From an uncultured beta proteobacterium (GTDB taxonomy: Bacteria; Pseudomonadota; Gammaproteobacteria; Burkholderiales; Burkholderiaceae_B), in assembly GCA_903924715.1 (NCBI GenBank), contig CAIYCP010000400.1, positions 1 to 8,087 on the forward strand: a stretch of DNA of 8,087 nt. The letters are read 5' to 3'. Each line of letters opens with the position of its first letter. Position 1 is the first letter of the stretch. Under the pieces are notes generated by a model. That model made no database searches. It saw only the letters and a program-made list of their open reading frames with translations, and had not been told where the DNA came from. A program made the translations under genes and the position numbers. This document shows, piece by piece, positions 6,592 through 8,087 of this stretch.

Positions 6592-7436
6592 GCGTCAAAC
6601 TCGAACCGATCGTTGGGCGTTACACCAGCTTTGAGATACAGAGCAAACAGTGTCGGGTCTACTTTGAAGAGGCGGGAAGCGGGATCCCGCTCGTCTGCCT
6701 GCATACTGCCGGTGCGGATAACCGTCAGTATCGCCATATGATGAATGACGCTGAGATTACCTCGCGCTATCGCGTGATCGCGTTTGACATGCCCTGGCAC
6801 GGCAAGTCCTACCCCCCTGAGGGTTGGCAAGATACGGAATACAAGTTATCAACGGCACTTTATGTCGAAACGGTGATGGCGTTTTGCGCAGCACTCGAGC
6901 TCGAGCGGCCCGTGGTCATTGGCTGTTCAATTGGTGGGCGCATCGTTTTACAACTTGCGCATCTACATTCTGATAAGTTTCGCGCGTTGATTGGTGTTGA
7001 GGCGGCGGATCATCAACAGCCATGGTATGACACGTCGTGGTTGCATCGCGGCGATGTACATGGTGGTGAAGTGTGCGCTGCACTGGTGTCTGGTTTGGTT
7101 GCCCCGCAATCACCTGCGATCCATCGTCATGAAACGCTTTGGCAATATATGCAAGGTGGCCCGGGCATCTTTAAAGGCGATTTGTATTTTTATCGGGTTG
7201 ATAGCGATCTACGGGGCAAACTGACCGGGATTCGTACAGATTTATGCCCACTGTTTCTACTGACTGGCGAATACGATTTTTCGTGTACGCCTGAAGATAC
7301 CCTTCGTACGGCCGAGTCGATACCGGGTTCTACAGTGACCGTGATGCGAGAAGTTGGACATTTTCCGATGAGTGAAAATCCCGCGCAGTTTCGGCAATAC
7401 CTATTGCCGGTGTTGAATCAGATTCATTCAAGTTAA
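6588..7436 (+). CDS. Alpha/beta-fold hydrolase
   Basis: This 282-aa protein is a cytosolic alpha/beta hydrolase. The oxyanion-hole segment LVCLHTAG is at 35-42 and FDMPWHGKS at 66-74. The nucleophile elbow GCSIGG gives Ser114. The acid is probably Asp230 in LLTGEYDFSC, and the catalytic His258 lies in EVGHFPMSENP, in the usual order and spacing for a complete triad. The family includes esterases, C-C bond (meta-cleavage product) hydrolases, lactonases and haloperoxidase-like enzymes. The PWHGKS strand and small cap resemble the esterase/lactonase type, but the substrate is not readable. It overlaps the SCP2-like gene by 4 nt and is followed 45 nt later by a LivK-type binding protein. This suggests that the ABC system imports a compound that the hydrolase, and perhaps the upstream dehydrogenase, processes. 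Confidence 0.9.
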   Translation: MSVKLEPIVGRYTSFEIQSKQCRVYFEEAGSGIPLVCLHTAGADNRQYRHMMNDAEITSRYRVIAFDMPWHGKSYPPEGWQDTEYKLSTALYVETVMAFCAALELERPVVIGCSIGGRIVLQLAHLHSDKFRALIGVEAADHQQPWYDTSWLHRGDVHGGEVCAALVSGLVAPQSPAIHRHETLWQYMQGGPGIFKGDLYFYRVDSDLRGKLTGIRTDLCPLFLLTGEYDFSCTPEDTLRTAESIPGSTVTVMREVGHFPMSENPAQFRQYLLPVLNQIHSS

Positions 7437-7470
7437 GCCATTTAGTTTCGCTTTTTTAATTTCACAAAGT

Positions 7471-7475
7471 AGGGG
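7471..7475 (+). promoter_or_regulatory. Strong Shine-Dalgarno before the binding-protein gene
   Basis: AGGGG, followed by A, lies 6 nt before ATG 7482 and is the strongest ribosome site in the window, fitting the high expression usual for periplasmic binding proteins. The 45-nt gap upstream also holds a T6 run (7452-7457) after a weak AAGC/GCTT 4-bp stem, which is not convincing as a terminator. Confidence 0.7.
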
Positions 7476-7481
7476 ACAAGC

Positions 7482-8087
7482 ATGAAAATTAAATATATTG
7501 CAGCCGCGTTAGCCTGTTTAGGTGCACTCACAACACATACCGCTTTTGCACAACAAGATGTTTTAAAAATTGGTGCATCAGTGACCTTGTCAGGTCCGGC
7601 TGCGGCTTGGGGGTTGGGGATGAAAAATGCAGCCGAACTTGCTGCAGATGCAGTCAATGCGCAAGGCGGTCTTGAAGTCGCTGGAAAAAAATACAAAGTA
7701 GAAGTGGTGGCCTATGACGATAAGTATCAAACGAACGAGGCCGTTACGATTGCCAATCGCATGATCTTTGAAGATAAGATCCAATACATGATTGGCCCTG
7801 TTGGTTCGGCTTCGGTGTTGGCGATTCAACCAATCACTGAAAAAAACAAGATGATTGTGATGACGCTCGGCTTTACGCCTAAGGCGCTTGGCCCTGAAAA
7901 ACCCTTCACCTTTCGCCCGCCGGTGACGACTGGTGAGGTTTCAGATCCGCAAATCGCATGGATTGTTAAAACGCTGGGCGTCAAAAAAGTTGGCGCTATT
8001 TTCCCAAATGATGAAACTGGGCAGGCCATTTCGAAAGATTTAGAAGTTGCGTACAAAAAAGCGGGTTCGGCTCTGGCTGCTAAAGAG
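7482..8087 (+). CDS. Branched-chain amino acid-type ABC transporter substrate-binding protein, 3'-truncated
   Basis: This is the periplasmic solute-binding component of a LivK/HAAT-type ABC importer (Peripla_BP_6 fold). The open frame runs 202 codons to the window end without a stop; the family is about 370-400 aa, so roughly half is present. A Sec signal peptide is clear: Lys2 and Lys4, a hydrophobic core (about 6-16), and a signal peptidase I site after Ala23 (AFA, then QQ). There is no lipobox: Cys12 is inside the core. The mature protein starts VLKIGASVTLSGPAAAWG, the usual first strand and ligand loop, followed by AVNAQGGLEV, a long basic/acidic segment, then MIGPVGSASVLAI (about 104-116). 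In LivK relatives the SG and GP(V)GS loops bind the amino-acid-like or carboxylate ligand. Ligand identity is unknown; many such proteins next to catabolic genes bind aromatic or aliphatic acids. Permease and ATPase genes would be expected just downstream. Confidence 0.93.
   Translation, partial: MKIKYIAAALACLGALTTHTAFAQQDVLKIGASVTLSGPAAAWGLGMKNAAELAADAVNAQGGLEVAGKKYKVEVVAYDDKYQTNEAVTIANRMIFEDKIQYMIGPVGSASVLAIQPITEKNKMIVMTLGFTPKALGPEKPFTFRPPVTTGEVSDPQIAWIVKTLGVKKVGAIFPNDETGQAISKDLEVAYKKAGSALAAKE

Noticed and set aside
6678..6691. 14-bp perfect palindrome AGCGGGATCCCGCT
   Set aside because: It is inside the hydrolase coding region, where the codons encode the conserved Gly-Ser-Gly-Ile-Pro turn. 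A single copy with no promoter nearby is most likely chance.
6048..6830. Long 260-codon minus-strand open frame opposite the dehydrogenase end, SCP2-like gene and hydrolase start
   Set aside because: It lies antisense to three plus-strand genes supported by family motifs and start/stop coupling. Its translation shows no recognisable domain and has the Arg/Ser/Ala-rich look of a shadow frame.
6894..6905. Tandem CTCGAG palindrome
   Set aside because: It encodes Leu-Glu-Leu-Glu in a helix of the hydrolase. There is no second copy in an intergenic region and no operator context.
7435..7457. Possible intrinsic terminator after the hydrolase (AAGC/GCTT stem followed by T6)
   Set aside because: The stem is only 4 bp with an 11-nt loop, too weak to call, although the T tract is real.

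Overview
This window looks like chromosomal DNA of a proteobacterium. I lean towards Betaproteobacteria (Burkholderiales-like) or Alphaproteobacteria. The reasons are moderate GC content, dense packing, short operons with ATGA overlaps, and the families present: a GTP cyclohydrolase II of the form that usually carries an N-terminal extension, a BenE transporter, a LivK-type binding protein, and an SCP2-like/hydrolase pair. This is inferred from family resemblance only. No rRNA, marker gene or mobile element is present to fix the taxon.

Layout. (1) Positions 1-1785, plus strand: the C-terminal catalytic part of GTP cyclohydrolase II (ribA, riboflavin synthesis), which probably begins upstream of the window. 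It is followed 12 nt later by a BenE-family benzoate/proton symporter. (2) Positions 1796-3310, minus strand: an amidase-signature hydrolase, convergent with benE (stop codons 10 nt apart) and divergent from the next gene. (3) Positions 3311-3483: a 173-nt divergent intergenic region with a TATACT box, a run of eight C and a good Shine-Dalgarno. (4) Positions 3484-5127, plus: a SulP anion transporter with a C-terminal STAS domain. (5) Positions 5212-8087, plus: a beta-hydroxyacid dehydrogenase-family oxidoreductase, a small SCP2-like protein, an alpha/beta hydrolase overlapping it by 4 nt, and the first 202 residues of a secreted branched-chain-amino-acid-type ABC substrate-binding protein, cut by the window end.

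How it may fit together. Apart from ribA, the theme is uptake and breakdown of small organic acids, amides or esters. There are three unrelated transport systems (BenE, SulP, LivK-type ABC), two hydrolases (amidase, alpha/beta) and one NAD(P)-linked dehydrogenase. The right-hand four genes could be a catabolic operon (import, hydrolysis, oxidation), but no substrate can be read from the sequence.

I found no CRISPR array, phage or IS element, tRNA, toxin-antitoxin pair or defence system. The most unusual items are the altered substrate-binding loop of the dehydrogenase, the SCP2-like/hydrolase pair of unknown role, and the C8 tract close to the predicted transcription start of the SulP gene. 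None of these amounts to a clearly new system.
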